A DNA stretch of 64,000 bases from Halobaculum sp. MBLA0147 (GCF_041361345.1 NZ_JBGKAD010000001.1:1426001-1490000), one strand, 5' to 3'. Shown: positions 53,299 to 63,208, numbered from the stretch's first letter. Numbers and translations are program-made. Notes: generated from the letters alone by a model not told the origin.

Positions 53299-55113
53299 TC
53301 AGATATCCAGGTACGCACGTGACAGAACGAGCTCGATATTGAGCACTCGGATCGGCATATACACGTCTGGATAGGACGTGAAGACCGGCGAGTCGGCAGC
53401 CTCGAACACCTCCCGGTACAACTTCTCAATCGACCGGCTGTCGACTCCGAGTTCGTTGAGCAGGACCGACCTCGACGGGTCAACCAGTCGTTCGTTGCGC
53501 TTCAGAAGTGTCGACCGCTTCGACTCCGACCACGACCTGTCCGGAAGAGATCCGATAGACTCGTGGTACGGTTGATTGAGTGCGGACCGAGTCTCGTCGT
53601 ATATTTCCTTCTTCGGGTGTCTCGCTCTGTCCATCCTGTTCTCGTTGGACAGGAAGTAGGACACGGACGGCCCCCAAGAGAACGGTGCCTCGACAGGACT
53701 ACCCGTAGACGCCGGGAACTTCGACAGGTGGGCCAACGTGTTTTGCCCATTCATGATATACATCAGTCTCCTAATCGTCTCGTACGTGTTTGTCCCCGCA
53801 TCAATCCGGAGGAACCGTTCGATTTCTTCCCGTATGAAATCGATATCGAACGACGAGTCAAGTTCCGTGATCGTCGCCTCGGACACTACGTCTGAGTTGA
53901 ACCGCAGCTCCGAGCCGACGTAGTTCGGCCGCCCGGACGTCAGTAGTCCAGTGAAGATTCCAGCCTCGTCCGGGTCGGTGCTGTACTTCTCACTGTAGTG
54001 GTAGTTCCGCGGGTTGTACTTTTTTTCTGGGAAGTCGTCTCCGCGTACTCTCCGGCCGAGTCGGTACAGCCGCGGGGCGAGAAGCAGGTACAACCGACGG
54101 AACAACTCGTTCTCGGTGTAGTTGCGGGTGAACGGGAGGTTCACCCCGAAACGCGCGAGAGAGCCGAACATCTGGCTCACCGACTGCTCCGAGAGACTCT
54201 GATAGGTCCTCTGATTCCGCATCTTCAACATCGACAGGTTGTCGGCGTTCTGACCGTAGATGAACACCTCCTCCTCGTCCGCGTACGACTCCGAGACGTA
54301 GTACGTCGGGGAGTACGGCGGGACGATGTCCTGTGACATCAATTCCTCTATCCGCTCGGCTGATCCCTCGTCCAGCGGCCTCGGAGAGTCCACGACATCG
54401 TGATCGAACCCCAGCTGCTCGGCCATCCTCCGACCGGCCACGGGCGCAGGGTCGTATCCGGGGCCGAAGTCGAACGTCACCGCTCTGAACGAGATCTCCG
54501 ATTCGTTCAGGAAGCATCCTAACGCCGTACTGTCGGCACCGCCCGAGAGACACAGTATCACCTCACGGTCTGCGAGCGCGTCGAGGAGCATCCCCTTCGC
54601 CTCCTCGAAGCTCTCGGGGGACCCCTCACCGGAGATGTACGTCTGCATCTCCCACCCGTGCCCATTCCCCGTCACCACGACGCCGGGCGGAATCCGGCTC
54701 ACTTGCTCGAAGACGGTCGACAGTGGCGGTCGTTCCTCCAGATGTCTGGCGACGTACGACCGGTATCGGTTCAGGTCGACCGACAGTTCCGCCGGGGGAA
54801 CCTTCGATACTGCCTCCGACAGCGTGTCGGTGATGTGTAGTTCCTCACCGCAGTCAACTAAGTGCCCACCCGAATATGCCGTCGACGTGACCACCGTGAC
54901 TCGGTCACCGGACGCATCGATCAGGAGGTAGTTCCCACACGACTGGGTCCGCTCTGAGGCCAGAAAGTCCTCTCGAGAGTCGCGGTACCGGTCGATCAGC
55001 TGCTCTTCGGTCGCGTGATACGGTGTCCCGACGACAGCGTACTCGCCGTCGACCGTGCTGTTCTGTCGTCGCTCGCCTTCGTACGAGACACTTAGGTCGG
55101 CTTTGTCTATCAT
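53299..55113 (-). CDS. Asparagine-synthase-like protein lacking the glutaminase cysteine
   Basis: 604 residues. The C-terminal two thirds are an asparagine-synthetase/ATP-pyrophosphatase domain: P-loop L-C-L-S-G-G-A-D-S-T (residues ~187-196), then Y-G-Q-N-A-D-N-L-S. The N-terminal ~170 residues have the outline of a class II amidotransferase domain (C-G-N-Y-L-L-I-D, T-S-T-A-Y-S-G-G) but the product begins M-I-D-K, so the nucleophile Cys2 is absent and glutamine hydrolysis is not expected. Probably activates a carboxylate (e.g. a uronate) for amidation or ligation using another amine source, or needs a partner. Same strand as, and 88 bp downstream of, the capsule-type gene. Confidence 0.78.
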   Translation of the reverse strand: MIDKADLSVSYEGERRQNSTVDGEYAVVGTPYHATEEQLIDRYRDSREDFLASERTQSCGNYLLIDASGDRVTVVTSTAYSGGHLVDCGEELHITDTLSEAVSKVPPAELSVDLNRYRSYVARHLEERPPLSTVFEQVSRIPPGVVVTGNGHGWEMQTYISGEGSPESFEEAKGMLLDALADREVILCLSGGADSTALGCFLNESEISFRAVTFDFGPGYDPAPVAGRRMAEQLGFDHDVVDSPRPLDEGSAERIEELMSQDIVPPYSPTYYVSESYADEEEVFIYGQNADNLSMLKMRNQRTYQSLSEQSVSQMFGSLARFGVNLPFTRNYTENELFRRLYLLLAPRLYRLGRRVRGDDFPEKKYNPRNYHYSEKYSTDPDEAGIFTGLLTSGRPNYVGSELRFNSDVVSEATITELDSSFDIDFIREEIERFLRIDAGTNTYETIRRLMYIMNGQNTLAHLSKFPASTGSPVEAPFSWGPSVSYFLSNENRMDRARHPKKEIYDETRSALNQPYHESIGSLPDRSWSESKRSTLLKRNERLVDPSRSVLLNELGVDSRSIEKLYREVFEAADSPVFTSYPDVYMPIRVLNIELVLSRAYLDI

Positions 55114-55201
55114 CGTTTTGTCCTGTGGCCGCGCTACTCCGCAGTGAGTCCTCGTTGGGAACCTGTACCGAGACACGAGTGTCGGGACGGTTGCACTGTA
55201 A

Positions 55202-56815
55202 TCACTCCTCTCTCATCCCGTAGTAGAGCTTGTTGTCGTACGACTTGAAACTCTCTGCGAGGTTCTGTAACTGTGTGTCGTCTCGAATCTCGTCGTAGGA
55301 TTCGATCGTCAGGAATCGGTCCTCCTCCGCTTCGGTGAGTCCCTGCGGGTGGAGACTCTCGAAGTGAACCGGTCGGTCGATGAAGAAGTTGTACGTGTAC
55401 TTCAACGCTCGTAGACGAGCCGCCTCCGACAAGTCGAGTGTCGCCGGGTCCGTCGTGAGGAGGTCGAAGTACTCCTCTCTCGTACTCGCATCGTGTGTGA
55501 ACCCCTTGCCGGTGTAGTGGGCGTCCCCGACTGCGATGACGGGGTTCCCCTTGTACGCACTTTCTAGACCCGCAGTCGATGTCATCGCCAGTGTGACGTC
55601 CGTGAAGTCGATCAAATCGTACGTGTTGATCTCCGTCTCTGGCGGTAACACCGTCACACTCGACGGCAGTGAATCGTACCTGGCGTCGATGAGGCTCCCG
55701 ACACCTTGGTTGGTGCCGCGGACTTTCTCTGCCGGGTGTGTCTTGACGATCAGCTGATCGTCGCGGTCCTCGAACGCGTCGATCGTCTCGAACACCCACT
55801 CGTTGTGATCTTCGAACACTCTGGAGACACGCTTCGCCACCGCAGCGTCCCACAGGATGTGTGTAAACAGCACGTAGACGTTGTGCTCCCGTGTGTCGAG
55901 ACCGAGTTGTGTGGCGATGTCGGTCCCGCGTCTGGCGTACTGCTGATAGGTCGCAGACTCGAATCGTTCGGCCATGAACGAGTCTAGTTCCTCTAGTTGG
56001 TCGTCATCCAAGTCTCTGGCTTCGACCTCTTCCCAGCCCTCTTCGGACATATAACTCACGAGCGGGCGGTCGCCTTTGTTGAACAGGAAGCCGTTTCCCC
56101 ACCCGAAGACTGGATCGGCGACACCGAGGATGTTCTTGTCGTGTGCGTCCAGGTACTCGAAGGACCCTCTCGCCGGGAGACCCGGGCCCATGTTTATGAC
56201 CGCGTAGTCGTAGCCGAAGCGTCGGTTTGCCCCCTGTGCGGCCTGCCACGCGATCTCTCCAGCTCTCTGGTACTGTTCGAGGAGTCGCCGGTGGTAGGGG
56301 TCGTCCTCGTCCGTCTCGGCGATCCTGAGTTTCCCCTTGACAGACCCCTCCGCGTACCGCGACAGTCTGTCGCTGACTTCTTCCGGGACCTCCGATCCGC
56401 TCTCGGCGAGTTCTCCGACACCGTGGTGCTGTATCCCGAAAACGTCTGCCAACTTGTCCGACTTCTTGACGCACTCCACACAGTCCGCCTCACTGTTTTT
56501 TTTGCCGCATATCGGGAGTGCCTTGTCTCCGAAAAGAAAGATTGACCCGATCCCGTTCTGGTAGAGTGCGTGAGCCAGCACAGCTTTGAATACGGTCCGG
56601 TGGTTCTCTGGGGCAAAGTCTGGGAACAGAGCGACGTGTTCGGTCTGTGAGTTGTCGATCTCCGGGAAATCGATACGTTCTATCTCCCGCCGAATCGAAG
56701 GGTCCAGCGGCCGAAGACCGTAGTAGACCTCCGACAGGTACCGTTCAGTCGCTTTCGACTGGAGAACGGGACCGAGAATATCCTTGATCTCTTTGACGAG
56801 AGAGTCAACTGCCAT
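55202..56815 (-). CDS. Capsule polysaccharide synthesis-type (GT-B-like) protein
   Basis: 537 residues, resembling capsular polysaccharide biosynthesis/export proteins (Capsule_synth, KpsS-like) that add sugars to lipid or glycan primers. Seen: V-Y-V-L-F-T-H-I-L-W-D-A-A (~residues 325-337), Q-L-I-V-K-T-H-P-A-E-K-V, I-N-T-Y-D-L-I-D-F-T-D-V, and T-S-T-A-G-L-E-S-A-Y-K-G-N-P-V-I, the usual nucleotide-sugar-binding C-terminal half. The N-terminal domain contains a C-G-K-K / C-V-E-C cysteine set that may bind zinc. ATG 56815 has a TATA box (GCATATAC) at ~27 nt. Divergent from asnB. Confidence 0.68.
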   Translation of the reverse strand: MAVDSLVKEIKDILGPVLQSKATERYLSEVYYGLRPLDPSIRREIERIDFPEIDNSQTEHVALFPDFAPENHRTVFKAVLAHALYQNGIGSIFLFGDKALPICGKKNSEADCVECVKKSDKLADVFGIQHHGVGELAESGSEVPEEVSDRLSRYAEGSVKGKLRIAETDEDDPYHRRLLEQYQRAGEIAWQAAQGANRRFGYDYAVINMGPGLPARGSFEYLDAHDKNILGVADPVFGWGNGFLFNKGDRPLVSYMSEEGWEEVEARDLDDDQLEELDSFMAERFESATYQQYARRGTDIATQLGLDTREHNVYVLFTHILWDAAVAKRVSRVFEDHNEWVFETIDAFEDRDDQLIVKTHPAEKVRGTNQGVGSLIDARYDSLPSSVTVLPPETEINTYDLIDFTDVTLAMTSTAGLESAYKGNPVIAVGDAHYTGKGFTHDASTREEYFDLLTTDPATLDLSEAARLRALKYTYNFFIDRPVHFESLHPQGLTEAEEDRFLTIESYDEIRDDTQLQNLAESFKSYDNKLYYGMREE

Positions 56816-56839
56816 TTGGCGGTATTGTGTCGAACTGAC

Positions 56840-56847
56840 GTATATGC
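56840..56847 (-). promoter_or_regulatory. TATA box of the capsule-type gene
   Basis: GCATATAC on the minus strand, 25-32 nt before the ATG at 56815. The divergent asnB start at 56952 has an AT-rich stretch (CAAAAGGTATAG, about 56916-56927) at a matching distance. Confidence 0.55.
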
Positions 56848-56951
56848 TTATCGGAGTCACGGATCGGATGCTCACCGGGGTGTTCCCTCTCACGTCCAGT
56901 GTCCTCACCCTATCAAAAGGTATAGAACCAGCGCCCTTTTTGTGTCGGTGC

Positions 56952-58787
56952 ATGTGTGGCATCATCGGAGAGATATCTTCCGAGCCGGTCGATCTATCCA
57001 CCTTCTGTCGTATGCGTGATGAACTTTCACATAGAGGTCCCGACGGGTCTGGCCTCTACACTAGCGCGGACGAACGAGTCGCACTCGGGTTTCGCCGTCT
57101 CGCGATCATCGATCTGAGTGACGACGGGATGCAACCGATGGCGAACGAAGACGAGTCTTTGTATCTCTTGTTCAACGGTGAAATCTACAACTACCAGTCG
57201 CTTCGCTCGGAACTCGTCGACGCCGGACACGTCTTCTCCAGTGAGACGGACTCGGAAGTCATCCTCCACGGTTACGAGGAGTGGGGTGAAGCAGTGCTCA
57301 ACCGACTCCGAGGGATGTTCGCCTTCGCCATCTGGGACGAGTCCGAGGGTTCTCTCTTCGCAGCTCGTGATCCATTCGGTATCAAGCCACTGTACTTCTA
57401 CGATGGCGAGGATCGATTCGTGTTCTCCTCGGAATTAAAAGGTATCCTCGCCGACTCGTCGATCGATCGAACGCTCTCAACACAGGGCGTCCAGAGCTAC
57501 CTGAAGTACGGGTACGTCCCGGCACCGCTGACGATATGGGAGAACATGTCGAAACTCGTACCGGGGGAGTACCTCCGGTACGACGGCCACACGGTCGAGA
57601 CCGAGTCCTACTGGTCCCCGACGGACTACCTCGACGAGCGATCACCACCGTACCCAGAGGCGGTCTCCGAACTTCAACGGATCCTCAACGACTCGGTAGA
57701 TCATCACCTCGTGAGTGATGTTCCCCTGAGTGTACTCCTCAGTGGTGGTGTCGATTCGAGCACGATAGCGGCACTCGCGGTCGACGAGGCTTCGGGTCTG
57801 TCCGCGTTCTCAATGGGGTTCGACGGCGGGGACGACGAGCTCAATGCGGCCAGAGAGGTCGCCTCGTTGTTGGGTGTCGATCAGACTCGAGACGTTCTGG
57901 ACTCGGATGCACTCGAGTCGCTCCTCGATGAGGTGTTCTACCACTTCGACGAACCACTCGCCGATACGTCTATATTCCCGACGTTTCTGCTCATGGAGAG
58001 CGTCAGTGACCACTTCAAGGTAGTGTTGTCTGGGGACGGCGGTGACGAACTGTTCGCCGGGTACAACTGGTACGACCGGTACGCACGGTACAAGCGGTTC
58101 AACCGACTCTCTCCGATCTTCTCTCTCGTGACCGAGGGACTGGATTCGCTCTCCAGTGATGTCGGGATTTCGCTCGTCCAGTCGCTCAAGTGGCGCGCCT
58201 CTCTGGCCAGCAAGAGTGGTCTCGACCAGTACGTTTCGGCGAAGGGTGCGACCTTCTCCTCCGACGAATTGACCACGCTCCTGGACGGTCGATTCGGGCG
58301 AGACACCGACACGACGGCAGTTGAGCGATACGAAGTCGAGTGGTCGACTATCAAAGGGGCACAGTGTTTCGACATGCGGACCTTCCTGCCCAGTATCCTC
58401 ACGAAGGTTGATCGCGCGAGCATGGCGAACTCCGTCGAAGCACGCGTTCCGTTGCTCGACCGGGAGGTGGCCGAATACGCCCTGTCACTCGACGGGAGCT
58501 ACCACTACAATCGGGGCGAGAAGAAGCGACTCCTCCGGTCCGTCTCGCGTGAGATCCTCCCGGACAGGGTCGTCGACCGACCGAAGTCTGGGTTTGGGGC
58601 ACCACTCGAATCGATGGACTTCTTTAGCGAGAACATCGACGCCCTCGAAGCGTCTCGGGCCGCGGAGGACGGCATCTTCGATCAGAACACACTCGACTCG
58701 TACTTGACCGACGACTCACCGCGCCAGAAGCTGTTCCGACTCCTGATCTTCGAACTGTGGTACCGACGGTGGCGTCAGACTGACTGA
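56952..58787 (+). CDS. asnB: Asparagine synthase (glutamine-hydrolysing)
   Basis: 611-residue AsnB-type amidotransferase with both domains intact. N-terminal glutaminase: Cys2 (M-C-G-I-I-G-E), R-G-P-D-G-S-G, F-N-G-E-I-Y-N-Y. ATP-dependent synthase domain: V-L-L-S-G-G-V-D-S-S, L-S-G-D-G-G-D-E-L-F-A-G-Y and P-K-S-G-F-G-A-P-L. In polysaccharide loci such proteins often amidate sugar carboxylates (e.g. WbpS-type in Pseudomonas O-antigen) instead of making free asparagine; both are possible here. ATG 56952 is fixed by the requirement for Cys at position 2. Confidence 0.93.
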   Translation: MCGIIGEISSEPVDLSTFCRMRDELSHRGPDGSGLYTSADERVALGFRRLAIIDLSDDGMQPMANEDESLYLLFNGEIYNYQSLRSELVDAGHVFSSETDSEVILHGYEEWGEAVLNRLRGMFAFAIWDESEGSLFAARDPFGIKPLYFYDGEDRFVFSSELKGILADSSIDRTLSTQGVQSYLKYGYVPAPLTIWENMSKLVPGEYLRYDGHTVETESYWSPTDYLDERSPPYPEAVSELQRILNDSVDHHLVSDVPLSVLLSGGVDSSTIAALAVDEASGLSAFSMGFDGGDDELNAAREVASLLGVDQTRDVLDSDALESLLDEVFYHFDEPLADTSIFPTFLLMESVSDHFKVVLSGDGGDELFAGYNWYDRYARYKRFNRLSPIFSLVTEGLDSLSSDVGISLVQSLKWRASLASKSGLDQYVSAKGATFSSDELTTLLDGRFGRDTDTTAVERYEVEWSTIKGAQCFDMRTFLPSILTKVDRASMANSVEARVPLLDREVAEYALSLDGSYHYNRGEKKRLLRSVSREILPDRVVDRPKSGFGAPLESMDFFSENIDALEASRAAEDGIFDQNTLDSYLTDDSPRQKLFRLLIFELWYRRWRQTD

Positions 58788-58914
58788 CGTAGCCGTGTGC
58801 TGGCGTGTCGCCGTGTGGAAAGTGTTGCTCGTTCGTCTCTCCAGGTAGAGAGATGAATACATTTTTCCCGGACTCCGACTCAGGTGGGCACACAAGACGG
58901 CGACGCGTAGCCCG

Positions 58915-59805
58915 ATGGCCATCTCGTGTGTTTCGATCATGAATTTCAGCCACACGTCAAAGATAGCAGAACTGAACAAACGCATCAACCACTGGCACGC
59001 CGGTGTCGACTACAACGCGGCTGGGACACACATCTTCGAGGAAGACTGGGACAACCTCGTCATTCTGGACGCCTGTCGGTTCGACGTCTTCTCCGCTCAC
59101 CACCCGTTCGAAGGGAGGTTAGAGTCACGAATCTCCCGCGGCAGCACGACCAAGGAGTTCATCAGAGCGAACTTCCGGGAGGAACGACGGCTCGACACTG
59201 CGTACCTGTCAGACAACGGGTGGTACGGTCGTCTGTTCGAGCAACTCGACTCTCACCTGTACGATTTTCAGTTGTGTTCCCGTGATGCCTTCGACGGTGC
59301 GGTCTCACATCCAACGACCGTGACGGACGCGGCGAGAGCGTACACACAGGAGCACCCGAACAAACGGCTGATAGTCCACTACCTCCAGCCCCACGACCCG
59401 TACTTCGATCGGAACGGAGACGAGCGGTTCGCCCTCGTCTCCTCTGACCCCCGGGAGTTGGCACAAGCGGGCTACTCGGCCGAGACCATCGCAGACGCCT
59501 ATATCGAGAGTTTCGAGTACGTCGCCACGGAGGTTCAGAAGCTCCTCAAGGAGCTCCACGGGAAAACGGTCATCACAGCAGATCACGGGGAACTGCTCGG
59601 CGAGCGAATGCGACCCATCCCGGCACGCTGCTTCGAACATCCCGAGGGGGTCTACGTCGACGAACTAGTCAAGGTTCCGTGGTTCATCGCCGACTTCGAC
59701 GAGCGGAAGACCATCCAACCCGCCTCGGAACCGACCGACTGGGAGTATACGGATCCGCATCTAGACGATGTCGAGTCTCAACTGGAGCAGTTGGGATACC
59801 TGTGA
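58915..59805 (+). CDS. Sulfatase-like (alkaline phosphatase superfamily) protein
   Basis: 296 residues, paralogue of the protein at 14028-14951. Shared blocks: W-D-N-L-V-I-L-D-A-C-R-F-D-V-F (~residues 45-59), H-Y-L-Q-P-H-D-P-Y, V-I-T-A-D-H-G-E-L-L-G-E, and the tail L-E-Q-L-G-Y-L. Metal-binding Asp/His are kept, but the nucleophile region (G-S-T-T-K-E-F) is not a sulfatase signature. No signal peptide. May transfer or remove a phosphate or sulfate group on the glycan or its lipid. ATG 58915 or 58939 are both possible starts. Followed in the same direction by a GT4 and a methyltransferase gene, likely one transcription unit. Confidence 0.75.
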   Translation: MAISCVSIMNFSHTSKIAELNKRINHWHAGVDYNAAGTHIFEEDWDNLVILDACRFDVFSAHHPFEGRLESRISRGSTTKEFIRANFREERRLDTAYLSDNGWYGRLFEQLDSHLYDFQLCSRDAFDGAVSHPTTVTDAARAYTQEHPNKRLIVHYLQPHDPYFDRNGDERFALVSSDPRELAQAGYSAETIADAYIESFEYVATEVQKLLKELHGKTVITADHGELLGERMRPIPARCFEHPEGVYVDELVKVPWFIADFDERKTIQPASEPTDWEYTDPHLDDVESQLEQLGYL

Positions 59806-59863
59806 CTCCGACCGACGACGGTATTCGACCGGCGAGTACGCACCCACGTGAGAGGGAAGATCG

Positions 59864-61036
59864 ATGAGCCACACAGTCGGGTTCGTCATCGTCAGCGGCG
59901 AGTTCGGTGGCGCGGAGACTGTCGTCTACAACGTTCTCGACAGACTGAGTTCGAGACGATCCGACCTGACGCTGTTCGCGAACACGGTTGTCGCCGACGA
60001 GTTCCGAGAGATCGACAGTCTACGTGTCGTCGATATTGGTGACATCCCGTACCACTCTTACCGGTCGTACCTCGGTCTCGACCAGGGATACGCGGCGGCC
60101 CAGTCGATAATCGGTGAAACCTGTCGAAACGAGGAAATCGACGCTCTGGTCTACAACCTTCCGGGAACGCTGTTCCTCCGCCCGGAGCACACGAACCTCT
60201 CGGAGATTTTCGTGATGCACGGTGCGATGGGGTTCGACGTGGACGAACGGCCCGAGAGCAGTAGCCTGTTGGATCGGGAGTCACGCTCGGGGCTCCGCAG
60301 CCGACTGTTGTCGGCTGTCCGACGGAACGTGAACACTAAAGAAGTCGCGACGGTCGATCACGTGATACTAACGTGCAACTACTTCGGACAGTTACTCGAC
60401 CGCCGAGGCGTCTCCGTTGAGCGGACAGTCATCCCCAACGGTGTCGACCCCGCTATCGTCTACGACCGACGAGAGGTCGTCGACATCACGGAGCCGACTG
60501 TCTGTTACATCGGTGGTGCTCGGAACGTCAAAGGGTGGGACCTCCTCGTGCAAGCCATCGACAGGCTCGCAGACGACAGAGACTCCCTGACGGTCTACGT
60601 GCTTCGTGACGTGCCGCAAGACCACCAGATGCGGCAGTACCTCGCGCGGCGTGGCGTCCGCGACCACGTGGAGTTCGTCGGTTACGTTGACCGAGAGACG
60701 TATCTTGACTACCTCTTCAGCTGTGACGTGTTCTGTCTCCCGTCGTACAGTGAGTCGATCCCTGCATCGGCACTCGATGCAGTCGCCCTGGGGAAACCGA
60801 TCGTCGCGACGGATGTCGGCGGGACATCTGAAGTCGTCACACACGAGGGGAACGGATATCTGTGTGATCCGACGCCGTCGTCTGTCGCCGCCGGGATCGA
60901 GTACTTCCTCGACGACGTCCGCCGAATGCGCCGTGCCAGTCGCGCGAGCTTCGAACTCGTCGAGCGGTTCTGCTGGCAAACTGTCGTCGACCAGTACGAG
61001 CGGTGCTTGCGGGAGCGACTGACCGAAGAGTCGTGA
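59864..61036 (+). CDS. Glycosyltransferase family 4 (GT-B)
   Basis: 390-residue retaining glycosyltransferase. N-terminal acceptor domain opens G-F-V-I-V-S-G-E-F-G-G-A-E-T-V; C-terminal donor domain has V-I-P-N-G-V-D-P, C-Y-I-G-G-A-R-N-V-K-G-W-D, and C-L-P-S-Y-S-E-S-I-P-A-S-A-L-D-A-V-A-L-G-K-P-I-V-A-T-D-V-G-G (the E-x7-E sugar-phosphate motif has S-E-S-I-P-A-S-A-L-D, with Asp at the second acidic position). Adds one sugar on the cytoplasmic face of the lipid-linked glycan. Starts 58 bp after the sulfatase-like gene. Confidence 0.9.
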   Translation: MSHTVGFVIVSGEFGGAETVVYNVLDRLSSRRSDLTLFANTVVADEFREIDSLRVVDIGDIPYHSYRSYLGLDQGYAAAQSIIGETCRNEEIDALVYNLPGTLFLRPEHTNLSEIFVMHGAMGFDVDERPESSSLLDRESRSGLRSRLLSAVRRNVNTKEVATVDHVILTCNYFGQLLDRRGVSVERTVIPNGVDPAIVYDRREVVDITEPTVCYIGGARNVKGWDLLVQAIDRLADDRDSLTVYVLRDVPQDHQMRQYLARRGVRDHVEFVGYVDRETYLDYLFSCDVFCLPSYSESIPASALDAVALGKPIVATDVGGTSEVVTHEGNGYLCDPTPSSVAAGIEYFLDDVRRMRRASRASFELVERFCWQTVVDQYERCLRERLTEES

Positions 61037-61160
61037 CGTTCTCTGCCCCGGCGTCCGTCGTTTCGTGTGTCTCCACGGAGTCGGCGACGATACCGCAGCG
61101 GACAGCCCAACGTGGGATCTTCCCCGGTGCAGGAAGATTGAAGTAGGACACGACAACCGA

Positions 61161-61895
61161 ATGGCTATGGACTACTACTCGGTGGTCGAGACACACGATC
61201 TCTATCCAGATTTCACTCTGCCGGTCGACGAGCGGTCGGGTCTCGAGACGTATCTCTCGCATCTGTTCGACGGAATCGATCTCGCTGGGAAACGCGTCTT
61301 GGAGGTCGGTGCAGGTGACGGGAGACACGCGCTGTACATGGCTTCACGAGGTGCGGATGTCCTCGCACTGGAGCCCGAAGCGGCGGGGGCCACGGAACAG
61401 AACGTGCGTTCGACACTGACTGCCTTGTCGGAGCACTGTGACCGGTTGCAGGTCGACTCGTCCACGTTCCAAGAGTTCGAGGCCCGGGAGTCGTTCGACT
61501 TCGTGTTCATGCACAACGTCGTCAACCACCTCGACGAGGCAGCCACCCAACGGCTACACGATAGTCGACAGGCCAAAGAGACGTACCGAGAGCTTTTCCA
61601 GAAACTTCGCCGGATCCTCACCCACGACGGGAGTGCCCTCATCGCCGACGCCGACCGAACACACTTCTACCAGTTCTTGGGACTCGACCATCCACTCGCG
61701 GGTCACATCGAATGGGAGAAGCACCAGCCACCGTCTCTCTGGCTCGAACTGTTGGAGGATGTCGGGTTCGAACGCCGACGGCTGACCTGGACACCGGCAG
61801 CGAGTACGGGTGTGTTCGCCCCACTAACCAGTAATTACGTCGTCTCTCACTTCCTACGGTGTCACTTCTGTCTGGTCGTCACGTTGGACGAGTGA
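61161..61895 (+). CDS. SAM-dependent methyltransferase (class I)
   Basis: 244 residues with the class I SAM-binding motif V-L-E-V-G-A-G-D-G-R-H-A (residues ~47-58), acidic motif II V-L-A-L-E-P-E, and motif post-III F-D-F-V-F-M-H-N-V-V-N-H-L. Probably methylates a sugar of the glycan; O-methyl hexuronic acid esters are known in haloarchaeal N-glycans (the Haloferax enzyme is AglP, but identity with AglP cannot be shown from sequence alone). ATG 61161, with a second at 61167, starts just before the catalytic domain. Convergent with the polymerase-like gene, 4 bp apart. Confidence 0.82.
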   Translation: MAMDYYSVVETHDLYPDFTLPVDERSGLETYLSHLFDGIDLAGKRVLEVGAGDGRHALYMASRGADVLALEPEAAGATEQNVRSTLTALSEHCDRLQVDSSTFQEFEARESFDFVFMHNVVNHLDEAATQRLHDSRQAKETYRELFQKLRRILTHDGSALIADADRTHFYQFLGLDHPLAGHIEWEKHQPPSLWLELLEDVGFERRRLTWTPAASTGVFAPLTSNYVVSHFLRCHFCLVVTLDE

Positions 61896-61899
61896 CCGT

Positions 61900-63093
61900 T
61901 CACCCGTCCGAAGTTGTCTCTTCTCTGTGTGGAACGTGGGAGGATTGGGGGTTAGTTCCGAAACGATCCTCGTCGAAGGTGAGACTGACCATCGACCCCA
62001 CCGTCCAGAGGAAGTGGAACTGTATCCACGCCCAGACGAACACTGTCTGGTACCGGTGTCGCACGCCCCAGAGGTCGGGGAGTAGTGAGTAGAACACCAC
62101 CACCACCAGTAGATACGACAAGAGTATTCGAGCGGTTTTTCGTCGGATGAACAGTCTTCCAGCACCGTACAGGGCTGGAATCAGGAACAACCAGTGGAGT
62201 ACCGCCGGGAGTTGGAGAAACCAGTAGTTGGGAGCGATAGACCACGGCTGGGGTGTCAGAGTGAATCTGATCAGTCCGAACAGTATCGATTCGAACACGA
62301 ACCGGTCCAGAGCGTGACTCCACTGGTTGAACACGTACATCGCCGGTGCTATCAACAGTCCACTGGTGAGCAGCGCTTGCCTACTGTCGAAGAGTGCCCA
62401 CAGTACGGCTGCAGCAGTTATTAGAACTGGAACGTAGAAACGAAGCCAGTAGAGAGTCGCCACACTAGCGGCAATCATGACCGCATAGTATATGCTCGCT
62501 TTGTTTTTTCCTATTCTTTTAATTTTAATTAAATATAGTAGGATTGTCAGAGAGAGGAGCATCACCATAGTCCCCTTCGTGTTCGTGAAACTCGTCCACG
62601 CGAGGACATCCCAGTGGAGCAGAAAGAACACGGTACCGTATCGCGAGTAACTGCTCCCGTGGCCTGACTCGATCAAGAAGTGGTAGAATGCCACGCCACC
62701 GACGACAGATAAAAAGATATTGGCCAGTATCGGAGCATGGTACGAAGTACCAAGAATGTCGACAGAGACGATGTTCCACCAGTAGTAGAGCACGTGCTGT
62801 GTGTCCAGTTCCGAGACGAGTATGTCGACGCCACTCGGTGGGTACATCAGTTCGGACCGTCCGTACGCATCCCCGACCAGCGCCAACGAGTCCTGATAGT
62901 AGCTGATCCCGTCACCGAGCCCGAAGTTGTTCTTTTTCGGTAGGCTAAAATACACTGCCGACGGTACAAACTTGAGGGTCACTACGAGGAGGGCAGTACG
63001 CTTGCCGATGTACGGTGCCAGCAACAGGTAGCTGACGGCAGAAAGAACGATCAGTGGGACAAGGAGAACGTCCAACTCAACAGGCATCATCAA
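61900..63093 (-). CDS. Polytopic membrane protein, candidate Wzy-like polymerase
   Basis: 397 residues, ~10-11 transmembrane segments spread over the full length, with one larger extracytoplasmic loop carrying L-G-D-G-I-S-Y-Y-Q-D and Y-P-P-S-G-V-D (~residues 58-88), and a short charged C-terminal tail. The topology and the locus fit a Wzy-type glycan polymerase or GT-C enzyme, but no diagnostic motif was found. Codon use is AT-richer than that of the cytoplasmic enzymes around it, particularly near 62500-62560. Start is one of three clustered Met codons (63093, 63090, 63087). Confidence 0.6.
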   Translation of the reverse strand: MMMPVELDVLLVPLIVLSAVSYLLLAPYIGKRTALLVVTLKFVPSAVYFSLPKKNNFGLGDGISYYQDSLALVGDAYGRSELMYPPSGVDILVSELDTQHVLYYWWNIVSVDILGTSYHAPILANIFLSVVGGVAFYHFLIESGHGSSYSRYGTVFFLLHWDVLAWTSFTNTKGTMVMLLSLTILLYLIKIKRIGKNKASIYYAVMIAASVATLYWLRFYVPVLITAAAVLWALFDSRQALLTSGLLIAPAMYVFNQWSHALDRFVFESILFGLIRFTLTPQPWSIAPNYWFLQLPAVLHWLFLIPALYGAGRLFIRRKTARILLSYLLVVVVFYSLLPDLWGVRHRYQTVFVWAWIQFHFLWTVGSMVSLTFDEDRFGTNPQSSHVPHREETTSDG

Positions 63094-63208
63094 CGGCTAC
63101 GCAGGCGTGGAACTACTAATACCCTCGCATCGGACCCGGGACCCACGCGTATCGTTTTTCTTCTACGAATAGCAAGCCACGACGAACCGAGCCCAGCAAA
63201 GCGGACGA

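Noticed and set aside
53299-55113. Call as ordinary asparagine synthetase
   Set aside because: The N-terminal nucleophile Cys2 is absent and the amidotransferase half is divergent.
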